Below, piece after piece: positions 41,884 through 51,071 of a stretch of DNA of 64,000 nt. A program made the translations under genes and the position numbers. The notes under the pieces were generated by a model that was not told the origin of the DNA, made no database searches, and was given only the letters and a program-made list of their open reading frames with translations. The stretch is taken from positions 62,001 through 126,000 of the forward strand of contig JACKAZ010000005.1 in NCBI GenBank assembly GCA_020634795.1. Direction: 5' to 3'. Numbering within the stretch: position 1 is the first letter of the stretch; each line of letters opens with the position of its first letter. This DNA is from Ardenticatenales bacterium (GTDB taxonomy: Bacteria > Chloroflexota > Anaerolineae > Ardenticatenales > Ardenticatenaceae).

Positions 41884-43509
41884 CTACACCCGCACCTGCC
41901 GCTCATGGTAGCCCGTGGCCCCGTCAGGCCGCACCCCTTGGATCTCTTTGGCCTGTACCGTGCCCGTGCCATCGGTGGCCCGCACCCGGATGGCGTAGCG
42001 CCCCGACTCGGTCTTCCAGTCGTAGCGCCACTGCACCCACGTCAGCGGGCTAAGCGGCGGCTTGCGGAGCGTCGCCGCTTCCCACGGGCCGTTGCCAACC
42101 TGAACTTCCACCTTCTGGATTCCCCGATCCCCCGCCCACGCGATGCCACCGACCGGCACCACGCCATCCACCATGTCACCCACATTCACCGTGTCGATCA
42201 CCGAAACGATCTGCGGTCGCGCCTCGCGGCTCCAGCCACGGGTAACCCAGTAGCCCGGCTCCCATTCGGGCAACGCTTCGATGCGGGTGATCCACTTGGG
42301 CTGTTTCATCCCGTAGCGGTTGGGAATGTAGATGCGGAGCGGGGCCCCATGTTCCACCGGCAACGGGGCGCCGTTCATCTCATAGACCAGCAGCGTGCGC
42401 TCGTCCATCAGGTCGTCGCGCACGACATATTCGTAGAAGCCGTCCGACCCCTCGATGCGGAGCACCTGTGCCTCCTCTTGCAGTCCAAGGTCGGTCAGCA
42501 AATCACGCAGGTGAAGGCCGGTCCAGAGTGTCGTTCCGATCAGGTCGCCGCCGACGCGATTGGAGATGCAGCTCATCGTCAGGGGCTGCGTGACGGCGGG
42601 GTACGCCTTCAGCGCTGCCAAAGTGAGCGGGCGACCCGCATCAAACAGGCCGCTGACTTCCAACTGCCAGCTTTCCACGTCGATTTCTTGGGGTCGTGTG
42701 TTGATGTCGATGCGATAGAAGTCGTCGGTGGGCGTCAACTCGGGACGCACGCCCGTCACCGCTTCGGGCCGCGCCATCAGCGCTTCGGGCGGCGTAGCCT
42801 CGCGCCACAGCGTGGCCGCGCCATTGCCGCTGGTCACCGCACCCACTGCGTCACCCGCGCTCGTGGCGCTGTCCCCCGTGGTGTCGGCCACGGAGCGGGC
42901 GCTGGGGTTGCCACGTCGGGCCACCACGCCAAAAAGCAAGGCCGCCGCCACGGAACCCGCCGCCCATTTCAGCACGGTGCGTCGGTCGTGGCCCTGCGCT
43001 GCGTCCCGTGGTTGGGCCACCTGTTGCAGCGCGGTGCCAAGCAGGTAGCCCCAGCCCAGCCAGAGCACGGCCAGCCAGAGCAGACTCAGCAGCCTGTTGG
43101 CCCCGAAGCCGATCGTGGCGGCGGCCACCCACGAGAAGAGGAAGCCGACGAGGCCCAACAATGCCCCAACGAGGGGGGCACGCTGCGGGGCCGAGCGGCC
43201 CACCGCTGAGACCACCCCGCCTGCCGCCGCGCCGAAGGCGACGATCATGCCCCCTGCCATCAGTTGCTCGATCAGTTTCGCCGAACGACTGGTATCCCCG
43301 AGGTTAAGGGTGTCGATGAGGCGCACGATCCCGTCGATGCCGAGGGTAATGAGATTGCCGGGCAGCACCCGCGCGATCCAATCGAAGATGTCGAATGGGA
43401 CCAGCGGCAGCGAGGCAAGCGCATTGCCCATAAAGAAAAGTGCGACCAGCGCCACGGCGCTCAGCGCCCCGATCAGCAGGCCAACGAGCCAGCCAACTTT
43501 ACGATTCAT
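41884..43509 (-). CDS. Membrane-anchored sulfite-oxidase-family molybdopterin oxidoreductase
   Basis: 541 residues. Four hydrophobic helices (about 5-30, 85-105, 112-134, 140-162) come first. Next is a twin-arginine-like segment (R176-R177-T-V-L-K followed by a hydrophobic stretch) and a linker. The molybdopterin domain has the likely Mo-binding Cys C314 (TMSCISNRVGG) and the family stretch GAPLRIYIPNRYGMKQPKWI. The last 100 residues form the Mo-cofactor dimerisation domain. The catalytic part probably faces outward. Substrate unknown. The ATG at 43509 has GGAAGGAG upstream. Confidence 0.88.
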   Translation of the reverse strand: MNRKVGWLVGLLIGALSAVALVALFFMGNALASLPLVPFDIFDWIARVLPGNLITLGIDGIVRLIDTLNLGDTSRSAKLIEQLMAGGMIVAFGAAAGGVVSAVGRSAPQRAPLVGALLGLVGFLFSWVAAATIGFGANRLLSLLWLAVLWLGWGYLLGTALQQVAQPRDAAQGHDRRTVLKWAAGSVAAALLFGVVARRGNPSARSVADTTGDSATSAGDAVGAVTSGNGAATLWREATPPEALMARPEAVTGVRPELTPTDDFYRIDINTRPQEIDVESWQLEVSGLFDAGRPLTLAALKAYPAVTQPLTMSCISNRVGGDLIGTTLWTGLHLRDLLTDLGLQEEAQVLRIEGSDGFYEYVVRDDLMDERTLLVYEMNGAPLPVEHGAPLRIYIPNRYGMKQPKWITRIEALPEWEPGYWVTRGWSREARPQIVSVIDTVNVGDMVDGVVPVGGIAWAGDRGIQKVEVQVGNGPWEAATLRKPPLSPLTWVQWRYDWKTESGRYAIRVRATDGTGTVQAKEIQGVRPDGATGYHERQVRV

Positions 43510-43715
43510 CTCTACTCCTTCCGAACGTGAAACCCTCTGCGACGACAGAGAGCGAATCGGAATCTGTCAGCGAACGAATGTCACGACTATAGGCTCCATC
43601 TCTTACATAAGCGTAACGGGAATGGGGCGGGGAGGATTTCGGTGGTGGGGGAACGAGAGGAGCGTTGCGGAATACGTTGATGGGGACACCCCGTGCGCGA
43701 CTCGCCGACGCGGTC

Positions 43716-44567
43716 CTAATCTGAGCCAAGCGCAGACAGCACCCCTTGCAGCAGGCTGACCATGCGGGGCGCGGCGTGGGTGCCCGTTTCCAACACTTCC
43801 TCATGACTGGTCAGCTCGTCCGGCGCAGGATTGAGCCTTGCAATGTTGGTGATGAGCGAGAGGCCCAGCACTTCGATCCCCGCGTGGCGGGCCACCACCA
43901 CTTCGGGGGCGGTGCTCATGCCGACCGCCTGTCCACCGATCGCCTTCAAGAAACGCAGCTCCGCCGCCGTCTCGAAACTGGGGCCGCTGACCATCACGTA
44001 CACCCCTTCGCGCAGGGTCAGTCCCTGTGCCGCCGCCACCTGTCGCGTCAGCGCCCGCAGGCGGGGGTTATAGGCATTTTCCATCGGCGGAAAGCGCGTT
44101 CCCAACCTGTCGTCGTTTGGCCCCATCAGCGGATTGTTGCCCGTCATGCCGGGCAGGTTGATGTGATCGCTGATCAGCATGATGTCGCCCGCCTGCCAAC
44201 TCGTTTCCAAGCCGCCCGCCGCATTGGTCACGATCAACCGCTCGATGCCATAGGCTTGCAATACCCGGATCGGAAAGGTGACGGCTTGGATCGTGTATCC
44301 CTCATAAAAGTGGACCCGTCCTTGCATCACCACGATGGGCAATCCGGCAAGGGTGCCGCTGACGATCTGTCCCGCATGACCCTCGACCGTGCTGACGGGC
44401 CAATGGGGCAGCTCGCGGGTGGGGAAGCGCAAGGCGCCTTCGACGCTATCCGCCAGCGCCCCCAGTCCGCTTCCCGTAATCAGCGCGGTGCGGGCGGGCG
44501 GTAGGTCGCTTAGAATGGCCCGCATCGCCTCGGCAGCGGCACGCGCTTGGTCACGCATCGTAGTCAT
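43716..44567 (-). CDS. Purine nucleoside phosphorylase (PNP/MTAP family, trimeric type)
   Basis: A 283-residue phosphorylase splitting inosine, guanosine or similar nucleosides into base and ribose-1-phosphate. Family motifs: ITGSGLGAL near residue 30 (phosphate site), VVMQGRVHFYEGY, VTNAAGGL, VSGPSFETAAE and VGMSTAPEVV. The Glu in SGPSFETAAE and a later Asn contact the purine. Length matches trimeric PNPs rather than hexameric DeoD. The ATG at 44567 follows AGGAT. The XerD-like gene lies upstream in the same direction. Confidence 0.93.
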   Translation of the reverse strand: MTTMRDQARAAAEAMRAILSDLPPARTALITGSGLGALADSVEGALRFPTRELPHWPVSTVEGHAGQIVSGTLAGLPIVVMQGRVHFYEGYTIQAVTFPIRVLQAYGIERLIVTNAAGGLETSWQAGDIMLISDHINLPGMTGNNPLMGPNDDRLGTRFPPMENAYNPRLRALTRQVAAAQGLTLREGVYVMVSGPSFETAAELRFLKAIGGQAVGMSTAPEVVVARHAGIEVLGLSLITNIARLNPAPDELTSHEEVLETGTHAAPRMVSLLQGVLSALGSD

Positions 44568-44695
44568 GGAGAGATCCTAAAAGGGGCGTGGCGGTGGGGG
44601 GCGCATGGGGCAGGGGCGGCCTTGCAAAGCATGGACATCTCATGGGAATTTCAATGCGCCCCGATTCTCGATCCAGCATTGGCCCTTCAGCGACG

Positions 44696-45571
44696 CTAGA
44701 TCGACTCTTGGGCGTAGATCTGTGTCGTGGAGCTGTTGGCGTGGCCGAGCAGCCGTTGCAGATCGGCGATCCGCTCTTCGGGGCGGCCACTGCCGTCGCG
44801 GTAGTGATGAAGCGCATAGGTGTGGCGCAGCGTGTGGGGTGTGACGGGGGTCTGGATCGCCGCCTGCTCAACGTAGTTTTTGATGATGAGCCACAGCCCT
44901 TGCCGGGTGAGCTGTCTGCCACGCATGTTCAGGAAGAGCGTCTCTTCTGCCTCGTCATGAGATAGCCGTTCCCGCGCGCCCGCTTCCTCCAAATAGTCTT
45001 GCAGTGCATCGACCGCACGCTGACTGATAGGCACCGTTCGCTGGGTCGAACCTTCGCCACATTGCAAGGTCCAATCACTCACGTCCAGATCGCGCAGCGA
45101 GATATTGACCAGTTCGCTGACGCGCAACCCCGTCCCGTAAAGCAGTTCCAGCATCGCACGATCGCGCAGCGCCTTGGTCGACGTGCTGAGCCGGGTGGGT
45201 TCCGCCAACAGCCGCTCAATCTCATCATGGCTGAGCGTGATGGGCGCCTCTTTTTCGACCGACGGTGTCGTCAAGTGGGCCGTGGGGTTGTCGTCCAGAA
45301 GCTCTTCCTCGACCAGATGCTTGTAGAAGCTCTTGACCGCTGCGATCTTGCGTGCAATCGTCGCTGTGGCATACTCTCGCTCGCGCAAGAATAGCAAGTA
45401 GCTGGCCACTTCCGCTTCCCCCAGTGAATCCCACCCTTCGTTTTCCGCGCTCTGCGCTTCCAACCACGAGGCGAATTGGTTCAAGTCGTTGCGGTAAGCC
45501 GCCACGGTGTGGGGGGAATAGCCGACCGAATTTTCCAAATAGTCGAGGAAAGAATCCATCATCCGACGCAT
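44696..45571 (-). CDS. XerD-like tyrosine recombinase with altered active site
   Basis: 291 residues: an N-terminal SAM-like DNA-binding domain (5-95) and a catalytic domain. Active-site residues are R150 (GTGLRVSEL), H246 and R249 (TPHTLRH), H277 (LLGH) and nucleophile Y286 (TTQIY). The beta-hairpin Lys of XerD (GKGNKER) is Glu here (CGEGSTQR, E173). Five or so extra residues lie between the HxxR and LLGH motifs, and the protein stops five residues after the Tyr, without the C-terminal helix used in XerC-XerD contact. It may still cut DNA but perhaps poorly. GGAGG lies before the ATG at 45571. Confidence 0.85.
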   Translation of the reverse strand: MRRMMDSFLDYLENSVGYSPHTVAAYRNDLNQFASWLEAQSAENEGWDSLGEAEVASYLLFLREREYATATIARKIAAVKSFYKHLVEEELLDDNPTAHLTTPSVEKEAPITLSHDEIERLLAEPTRLSTSTKALRDRAMLELLYGTGLRVSELVNISLRDLDVSDWTLQCGEGSTQRTVPISQRAVDALQDYLEEAGARERLSHDEAEETLFLNMRGRQLTRQGLWLIIKNYVEQAAIQTPVTPHTLRHTYALHHYRDGSGRPEERIADLQRLLGHANSSTTQIYAQESI

Positions 45572-45857
45572 CGCGTCCTCCAGACCACTTCGTTATGTTT
45601 AGCTCGTTGGCGAGGATTGTAGCCGTGGCTTTGCATAATGTGAAATTGGCTTGTGAGGATGACGGCGAAGAGGTGAGAGAGGCTGGAAAGGGGCGCAGAG
45701 GGCAGCGAGGGCCGCGTCGGAGCGACGGCGATGGCATCGGGATAACCCCATCTCAGAGAGCAGCGAATAGCGACTCGGAACGTTGTGATCCCGTTGGTTT
45801 TCCAACGAATGGCAATGGCCCCTAGGCCCGATGCGCCATGCGCTATTATCATCCGCG

Positions 45858-46910
45858 TTACGCCAGATCGAAGAGCGTAGATTGGGCGGGCGGGGGCGCG
45901 TCAACACGGGGAGCGGGCAGCCCAAGATGCTCGTAGGCACGCCGCGTGGCGATTCGTCCGCGCGAGGTGCGGTCCAAAAAGCCGAGTTGAAGCAGATAAG
46001 GCTCGTAAACATCCATGATCGTATCCGCTTCTTCTGAGATGGCGGCGGCAATCGTGTCAAGCCCGACCGGCCCCCCGTCGAATTTCAGGATGATCGCTTC
46101 CAAAACGCGGCGGTCGATGCTGTCGAGACCGAGTTCGTCGATTTCGAGCAGAGAGAGCGCTTCCTGCGCCACCATGGGGGTGATCGTGCCATCCGCGCGT
46201 ACCTGCGCGTAATCGCGGACGCGGCGCAGCAGCCGGTTGGCGATGCGCGGCGTTCCGCGTCCCCGCCGCGCGATCTCCTGCGCCCCCGCCTCGTCGATCC
46301 CCACGTCCATCACCACGGCACTACGCCGCACGATCTCGCTCAATCTCTCTTCATCGTAAAATTCAAGGCGATAGACGATGCCAAAGCGGTCGCGCAGCGG
46401 CGATGTCATCATTGCCAAGCGCGTGGTGGCCCCAATGACCGTAAAGCGCGGCAGTTTCAGCCGCACGTTGCGTGCCGAAGGCCCCTTGCCAATGATCAGG
46501 TCGAGGACGAAATCCTCCATTGCGGGATAAAGAATCTCCTCCACGGCGCGGCCCAGCCGGTGCACCTCGTCGATAAAAAGGATGTCGCCCGCCCGCAGGT
46601 TGGTCAGCAGCGCTGCCAAATCCCCCGCCCGTTCAATGGCGGGGCCAGCGGTCGTCTTGATGTTGACCCCCATCTCCTTGGCTAAGATCATCGCCAGCGT
46701 GGTCTTGCCCAAGCCGGGGGGGCCATAAAAAAGGACATGATCGAGCGGTTCGCCCCGCTGTTGGGCCGCCTCGATCAAGATCGCCACATTCTCCTTAATA
46801 CGATCTTGGCCGATATACTCGGCCAGTTGTTGCGGGCGCAGCGATCGCTCTATCGCGCTGTCATCGCTCTGCTTGTCGCCGGAAACGGCGCGTTCCTCGT
46901 CGGCTGTCAT
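45858..46910 (-). CDS. ruvB: Holliday junction branch migration helicase RuvB
   Basis: A 350-residue AAA+ motor. Walker A GPPGLGKTT, Walker B ILFIDEVHRLGR, sensor GATTRLAM and the arginine-finger stretch SPLRDRFGI are all present. The C-terminal winged helix ends RIATRRAYEHLGL. With RuvA it drives branch migration of four-way junctions. Neither RuvA nor RuvC is in this window, but a RusA-type resolvase is (31077). The 285-base gap to the XerD-like gene holds no gene. Confidence 0.97.
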   Translation of the reverse strand: MTADEERAVSGDKQSDDSAIERSLRPQQLAEYIGQDRIKENVAILIEAAQQRGEPLDHVLFYGPPGLGKTTLAMILAKEMGVNIKTTAGPAIERAGDLAALLTNLRAGDILFIDEVHRLGRAVEEILYPAMEDFVLDLIIGKGPSARNVRLKLPRFTVIGATTRLAMMTSPLRDRFGIVYRLEFYDEERLSEIVRRSAVVMDVGIDEAGAQEIARRGRGTPRIANRLLRRVRDYAQVRADGTITPMVAQEALSLLEIDELGLDSIDRRVLEAIILKFDGGPVGLDTIAAAISEEADTIMDVYEPYLLQLGFLDRTSRGRIATRRAYEHLGLPAPRVDAPPPAQSTLFDLA

Positions 46911-46978
46911 GGTGCGTCTCTCGTTGCTCTCGATAATCTGCCACTAGCATAGCACAGGGGGTGGACAGTCAGAAGTGG
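46911..46978. other. Leader of ruvB
   Basis: Contains a weak -10-like TATGCT on the minus strand but no convincing -35. Followed by the nonamer array. Confidence 0.3.
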
Positions 46979-47033
46979 GAGCTGGGGGAGCTGGGGAGCT
47001 AGAGGAGCTAGGGGAGCTGGGGGAGCTGGGGGG
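46979..47033. repeat. Tandem nonamer array, complementary AGCTCCCCA family
   Basis: Six units of GAGCTGGGG or GAGCTAGGG, the complement of the array at 36846-36976. Further right (near 47122-47136) are CCATTTTCCATTCGCC heptamer-like words. Confidence 0.85.
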
Positions 47034-47152
47034 CTTCGGCATTGCAGAGCGCTGGCAACCCGCTGTGCCACGATTCTCGATTCGCGTTGGCATCACAATG
47101 AAACAGTCTTTGCCCCCCTCCCCATTTTCCATTCGCCATCACAGCCGCGCCT

Positions 47153-47181
47153 TTGGGACTTTGCCGCGATCACTTTATAAT
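47153..47181 (+). promoter_or_regulatory. Promoter of the esterase gene
   Basis: -35 TTGGGA (47153-47158), 17-base spacer, perfect -10 TATAAT (47176-47181). It leaves a leader of about 120 bases before 47311; no stable structure recognised in it. Confidence 0.65.
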
Positions 47182-47310
47182 CGCTTGATCAGTTATCGGC
47201 GTGTTGGCACGGCACGACGCGGCAGGGCCACGCCACCCCGTGGCCAGATGCCCTGCCCCTTGCCCCGAGGCTAAACGTGGCAAGGCCGCGCCCCCCAACA
47301 AGGAAATTTC

Positions 47311-48078
47311 ATGCCATTCGTCTCTGTGACCGTGCCCGAAGCGCAACCCTTCCGCTGGACGGGAGGCGCGCCTGCATGCTTGCTCATCCACGGCCTCACC
47401 TCGACCCCGTTCGAAGTCCGACCCGTGGGCGAGGCGTTGCATGCCGCAGGCTTCCACGCCGAGAGCTTCTGGCTGCCGGGTCACGGCTCCAAACCCGAAG
47501 CGCTCCGGCACGTGACGTGGCGCGATTGGAGCGCCGCCGTTGAAGCGCAATACGATCGTATGCGGCGCGATCATGGCTCAGTGGCGGTGTTGGGAACCTC
47601 GTTGGGCGGCTCGTTGGCGCTCTGGCTCGGCATCACACGCCGCCCCGCAGCCATCGTTTCGATGGGGGGGGCGGTCTGGTTACCGCGGGTCGCTGCGTTG
47701 GCGCGACCGATCTCGTGGATTCGCCCCTTCCAGCAGAAGCGGGCGCAGGGCAGCGCCATTTTCGATGACGAGGCCCGCGCCCGTCATCCCAGTTATCCCA
47801 AAACCTCGATGCACGCGGTGGCCGAAATGCGGAGCTTGGTGGGTCAGATCAAGGGGAAACTTGCCGCGATTACCGCGCCGCTGCTGGTGATGCACGCCCG
47901 TCAGGACAGCGTCATCCCGCCCGAAAATGCACGCTACATCATGGCGCATGTGCGCAGCACGCAGAAAGAGCTACTCTGGCTGGAGAAGAGCGATCACATC
48001 ATTACCGAGGACTACGACCGCGACTTGGTCTCTGACACGGCCGTGCAGTGGATTGAACGGATCGCGGCTTCGGAGTAA
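47311..48078 (+). CDS. Alpha/beta-hydrolase carboxylesterase or monoacylglycerol lipase
   Basis: A 255-residue Est30-like hydrolase. The oxyanion loop is LLIHGLTSTPFEVRP, the nucleophile Ser lies in GTSLGGSLAL, the acid in HARQDSVIPPENA and the His in SDHIITEDYDRD. These features fit bacterial carboxylesterases acting on short-chain esters or monoglycerides. No signal peptide, so cytoplasmic. AAGGAAA sits before the ATG. Confidence 0.9.
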   Translation: MPFVSVTVPEAQPFRWTGGAPACLLIHGLTSTPFEVRPVGEALHAAGFHAESFWLPGHGSKPEALRHVTWRDWSAAVEAQYDRMRRDHGSVAVLGTSLGGSLALWLGITRRPAAIVSMGGAVWLPRVAALARPISWIRPFQQKRAQGSAIFDDEARARHPSYPKTSMHAVAEMRSLVGQIKGKLAAITAPLLVMHARQDSVIPPENARYIMAHVRSTQKELLWLEKSDHIITEDYDRDLVSDTAVQWIERIAASE

Positions 48079-48085
48079 AATGCGT

Positions 48086-48117
48086 AACGCCCTAGGTGTC
48101 GCAGGCCTAGGGCGTTT
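48086..48117 (+). terminator. Terminator-like hairpin after the esterase gene
   Basis: AACGCCCTAGG / CCTAGGGCGTT form a perfect 11-bp stem with a 9-base loop, starting 7 bases after the stop codon. Only TTT follows, so termination may be partial. Confidence 0.7.
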
Positions 48118-48178
48118 CACAGAAGGAGAAGAAAGATATGATGTTGCTTGAATTAAAGAATAGCCACTTTCTTCGCAC

Positions 48179-48207
48179 TTGACACAACGCTTGCCCTACG
48201 ATATACC
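48179..48207 (+). promoter_or_regulatory. Promoter of the GH3-like gene
   Basis: Perfect -35 TTGACA (48179-48184), 17-base spacer, -10 TATACC (48202-48207). Predicted start near 48214, 35 bases before the ATG at 48249. Confidence 0.7.
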
Positions 48208-48248
48208 TACGCAATGACCCTGTTTTTCGACGCGGCCCCGGCGGCGAG

Positions 48249-51071
48249 ATGATTCAACGTCTAGCGCAGCTTCTCCTGCTTCTCTGCGGACTATGCCTTG
48301 TTCTGTCGCCCCCTGCGGTGGACGCCCAAGCTGCCACCGCCGATCCGCGCGTCGCGGAAATTTTCGACGCGCTCACGCCGCAAGAGCGGATCGGCCAACT
48401 CTTGCTCGTGACCTTCCCCGGAAACGTGGTCGAGGATGAGAGCACGATCGCCCGTTTTATTGATGAATTCCGCGTCGGTGGACTCTTACTGCGCCCCTCA
48501 AACGAAAACTACCGTAATGAGGCGGACACCCCCAACCAGATTCGGACGTTGACCAACGCCCTGCAGAACCGTGCCAACGAGGCCAGTATCGCACGCGCTT
48601 CCCCTCTGCTGCCCCTTTTCATCGCGATCGAGACCAAATCGACCGATCCGCAATATGCCAACGGGCTGCCGCTGACCGGCTTCACCCAAATCCCTGAAGA
48701 GATGGCGGTCGGGGCAGCGTGGGATCTCTCTTTGGCGGAGGGGTTGGGGAGCGTGGTGGGGCAGGAAATGCAGGCGGTCGGCGTCAATTTGCTGCTCGGC
48801 CTGTCGCTCAATGTGGCCGATGTCTCCGCACCGTTGCAGGCGAACCAGCTTGGTACGCACACCTTCGGCAGCAATCCGTACTGGGTCAGTCAATTGGGGG
48901 CGGCCTTCGTGCGTGGGGCGCGGTCGGGCAGCGGCGGACGGCTGGCCGTGGTGGCGGGGAACTTTCCCGGCATCGGCAGTAGCGACCGCTCGCCGCAGCG
49001 GGCCATCGCCACCGTGCAAAAGCCGTTCACGCTGTTGCAAAGCCAAGATTTTGTCCCTTTTCAGAGCGTGACCACGATGGGCGCGGACGGGCTGCCCACC
49101 GCCGAAACTGTCGACGGTTTGCAGACCAGCACGGTGCGTTACCGCTTTTTGCAGGGCAATATCCGCTCTTCCACGAAGCCCCTCGCCTTCGATGCCCAGT
49201 CGATGCCGACCTTGCTGGCCGATCCCAGCTTCCAGCCGTGGCGGGATGGCGGAGGACTGGTGATCAGCAGCCCGCTGGGGTTGCCCGCCCTGCAACAGTT
49301 CTACCAAGAGCAGTTGGGGGAACAGACGGGTGAGTTCCCCGTGCGCACCATCGCCCGTGACGCGCTCAATGCCGGCAACGATATCCTGCTGCTGGCCGAT
49401 TATGACAGTGATCAGAGTTGGGAAAGTCGGCTGGACGACATTCAGCGGTTGGTCGAGTTCTTTGTGGCCCAATACGACAGCGACAGCGTCTTTCAGGCAC
49501 GGGTCAACGACGCGGTACGGCGAATCATTGCCAAGAAGTTGGCGATCTACGACGGTGATCTGAGCCAAGCCACGCTCCGTCTGCCAGACCCGGCCTCGCT
49601 CGTGCCGAACCCGCTCCGCTCTGAAGGAAGTCTCACGGTCGTCAACGATGTGGCGCAGCAGGGGGCTACGCTGCTCTATCCCACGCCCGAAGAGCTGGCG
49701 GGAACGATTCCCAACCCGCCCCGTCGTGAGGAGGAGATCGTCATCGTCACCGATGCGCGAACGGTCCGTGATTGTGACGACTGCGAGGCGCAGAATGTGC
49801 TCGACCCCTTTGCGTTGGAACAGCAGTTGGTGCAGCGTTTCGGGCCGGAGGGGAGCGAAGAGCTTGATCCGCAGCAGATTACGAGCATTACCTTTGGCGA
49901 ACTGACCCAATTTCTAAATGGGGAAGGGGCCGTCACGCCAGCGGGGGTCAACATCGCGGCGGCGCTGCGGGACGCCACCTGGCTGCTCTTTCTGACGCAG
50001 AGCCAAGATGCCGAGCTGCCGGAAAGCTTGGCGCTGCGCCGATTCTTGGCGGAATATACGGGCACGACCATCAATCAGCGGATCGTGGTCTTTGCCTTCG
50101 GCGTCCCCTACGATCTGGACGCGACCGAGATCAGCCGCCTGTCGGCCTACTACGCCCTCTATAGCCCGCAACCGCGCTTCATCGAAGCGGCGGGACTGCT
50201 GCTCTTCCAAACCTTGCCGCCGATGGGCTACTCGCCCGTCTCGCTCCCCTCCATCAACTACACCGTGGACGCACGGCTGCGGCCCAACCCGTCGCAGGTC
50301 GTCTCGCTCTGCCGGGATGATGAGACGCTCCCCTTGGATCAATGTCCCGCCTTCCCCGATGTGCTGGACCTGAGCGGCGAGGCGGCAGGTTTGGCGATTC
50401 GCACCAGCATTATCCGTGACCTCAACGGCAACCCCGTGCCGGATGGGACGCGGATCAACTTCTTGCTGGTGAATCCAAACGAGAGTGGGCAGCCAGCGCC
50501 GCAGGAGGTGGGCACGCAGAACGGGGTGGCACGCTCCACCATCAACCTTGCCCGCGACGGGCCGTTCACCATCCGGGTAGAGCCGACGGAAGGGGAACCG
50601 TTCGCCAGCACCGAGCTAAATATCACCGTCTTGGGGGTGAATGCCGGACTGGTCACCGCCGTGCCGCCTACCGCGACGCCGACTGTGACCCCCACCCCAA
50701 CGCTTACGCCGACGCCGTCGGCCACGCCGACCCCACGGCGGGCCGTGGCCACCGCCACGGCGCAACCCACGGTGAAGCTGGGGCCGCTTACCCTGCGGGT
50801 GCGCCAAGCGGATGGCCGCTTTGGCTGGTGGACCTTGTGGGGGGCAATGCTGGGCGTGGGATCAGTCGCGGCGGTCGGCGTGGCCACGGCCACGGGCAGC
50901 CGTGCGGCGCTGGTGCGCCAACTGTTGAACGTCGGCATCTACGGCTTTGCGGGCTACCTCGCCTACAGCGCCCTCTACATGTTCGGTCTCTTCCCTGAAA
51001 GCTTCAACGGCTGGGGTGCGATCAGCCTTGCCGTGCTCGGTGCCCTCGTGGGTATGACGCACAACGACTGA
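48249..51071 (+). CDS. Membrane-anchored GH3-fold protein, probably catalytically dead
   Basis: 940 residues. A signal peptide (about 1-27) leads into a domain with clear beta-N-acetylhexosaminidase (NagZ-like GH3) layout: LTPQERIGQLLLVTFPG, FTQIPEEMAVGAAWD, VGVNLLLGLSLNVADV. The catalytic motifs have decayed. KHFPGHGD reads AGNFPGIGS (N238-F-P-G), the DQEGG sugar-binding loop reads ETKSTDP, and the nucleophile motif SDDLxM reads S340-S341-P342-L-G-L. A second alpha/beta region, an Ig-like domain (from about 720), a TPTPT linker and two C-terminal membrane helices follow. Likely a wall-binding or scaffold pseudoenzyme. Confidence 0.83.
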   Translation: MIQRLAQLLLLLCGLCLVLSPPAVDAQAATADPRVAEIFDALTPQERIGQLLLVTFPGNVVEDESTIARFIDEFRVGGLLLRPSNENYRNEADTPNQIRTLTNALQNRANEASIARASPLLPLFIAIETKSTDPQYANGLPLTGFTQIPEEMAVGAAWDLSLAEGLGSVVGQEMQAVGVNLLLGLSLNVADVSAPLQANQLGTHTFGSNPYWVSQLGAAFVRGARSGSGGRLAVVAGNFPGIGSSDRSPQRAIATVQKPFTLLQSQDFVPFQSVTTMGADGLPTAETVDGLQTSTVRYRFLQGNIRSSTKPLAFDAQSMPTLLADPSFQPWRDGGGLVISSPLGLPALQQFYQEQLGEQTGEFPVRTIARDALNAGNDILLLADYDSDQSWESRLDDIQRLVEFFVAQYDSDSVFQARVNDAVRRIIAKKLAIYDGDLSQATLRLPDPASLVPNPLRSEGSLTVVNDVAQQGATLLYPTPEELAGTIPNPPRREEEIVIVTDARTVRDCDDCEAQNVLDPFALEQQLVQRFGPEGSEELDPQQITSITFGELTQFLNGEGAVTPAGVNIAAALRDATWLLFLTQSQDAELPESLALRRFLAEYTGTTINQRIVVFAFGVPYDLDATEISRLSAYYALYSPQPRFIEAAGLLLFQTLPPMGYSPVSLPSINYTVDARLRPNPSQVVSLCRDDETLPLDQCPAFPDVLDLSGEAAGLAIRTSIIRDLNGNPVPDGTRINFLLVNPNESGQPAPQEVGTQNGVARSTINLARDGPFTIRVEPTEGEPFASTELNITVLGVNAGLVTAVPPTATPTVTPTPTLTPTPSATPTPRRAVATATAQPTVKLGPLTLRVRQADGRFGWWTLWGAMLGVGSVAAVGVATATGSRAALVRQLLNVGIYGFAGYLAYSALYMFGLFPESFNGWGAISLAVLGALVGMTHND

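Noticed and set aside
41749..43209. 486-codon plus-strand open frame opposite the molybdopterin gene
   Set aside because: Shadow frame, His/Arg-rich, no start signal.
48138..48182. Fourteen-codon ORF before the GH3-like gene
   Set aside because: Too short, overlaps the -35 box, and encodes no leader-peptide-like run of one amino acid.
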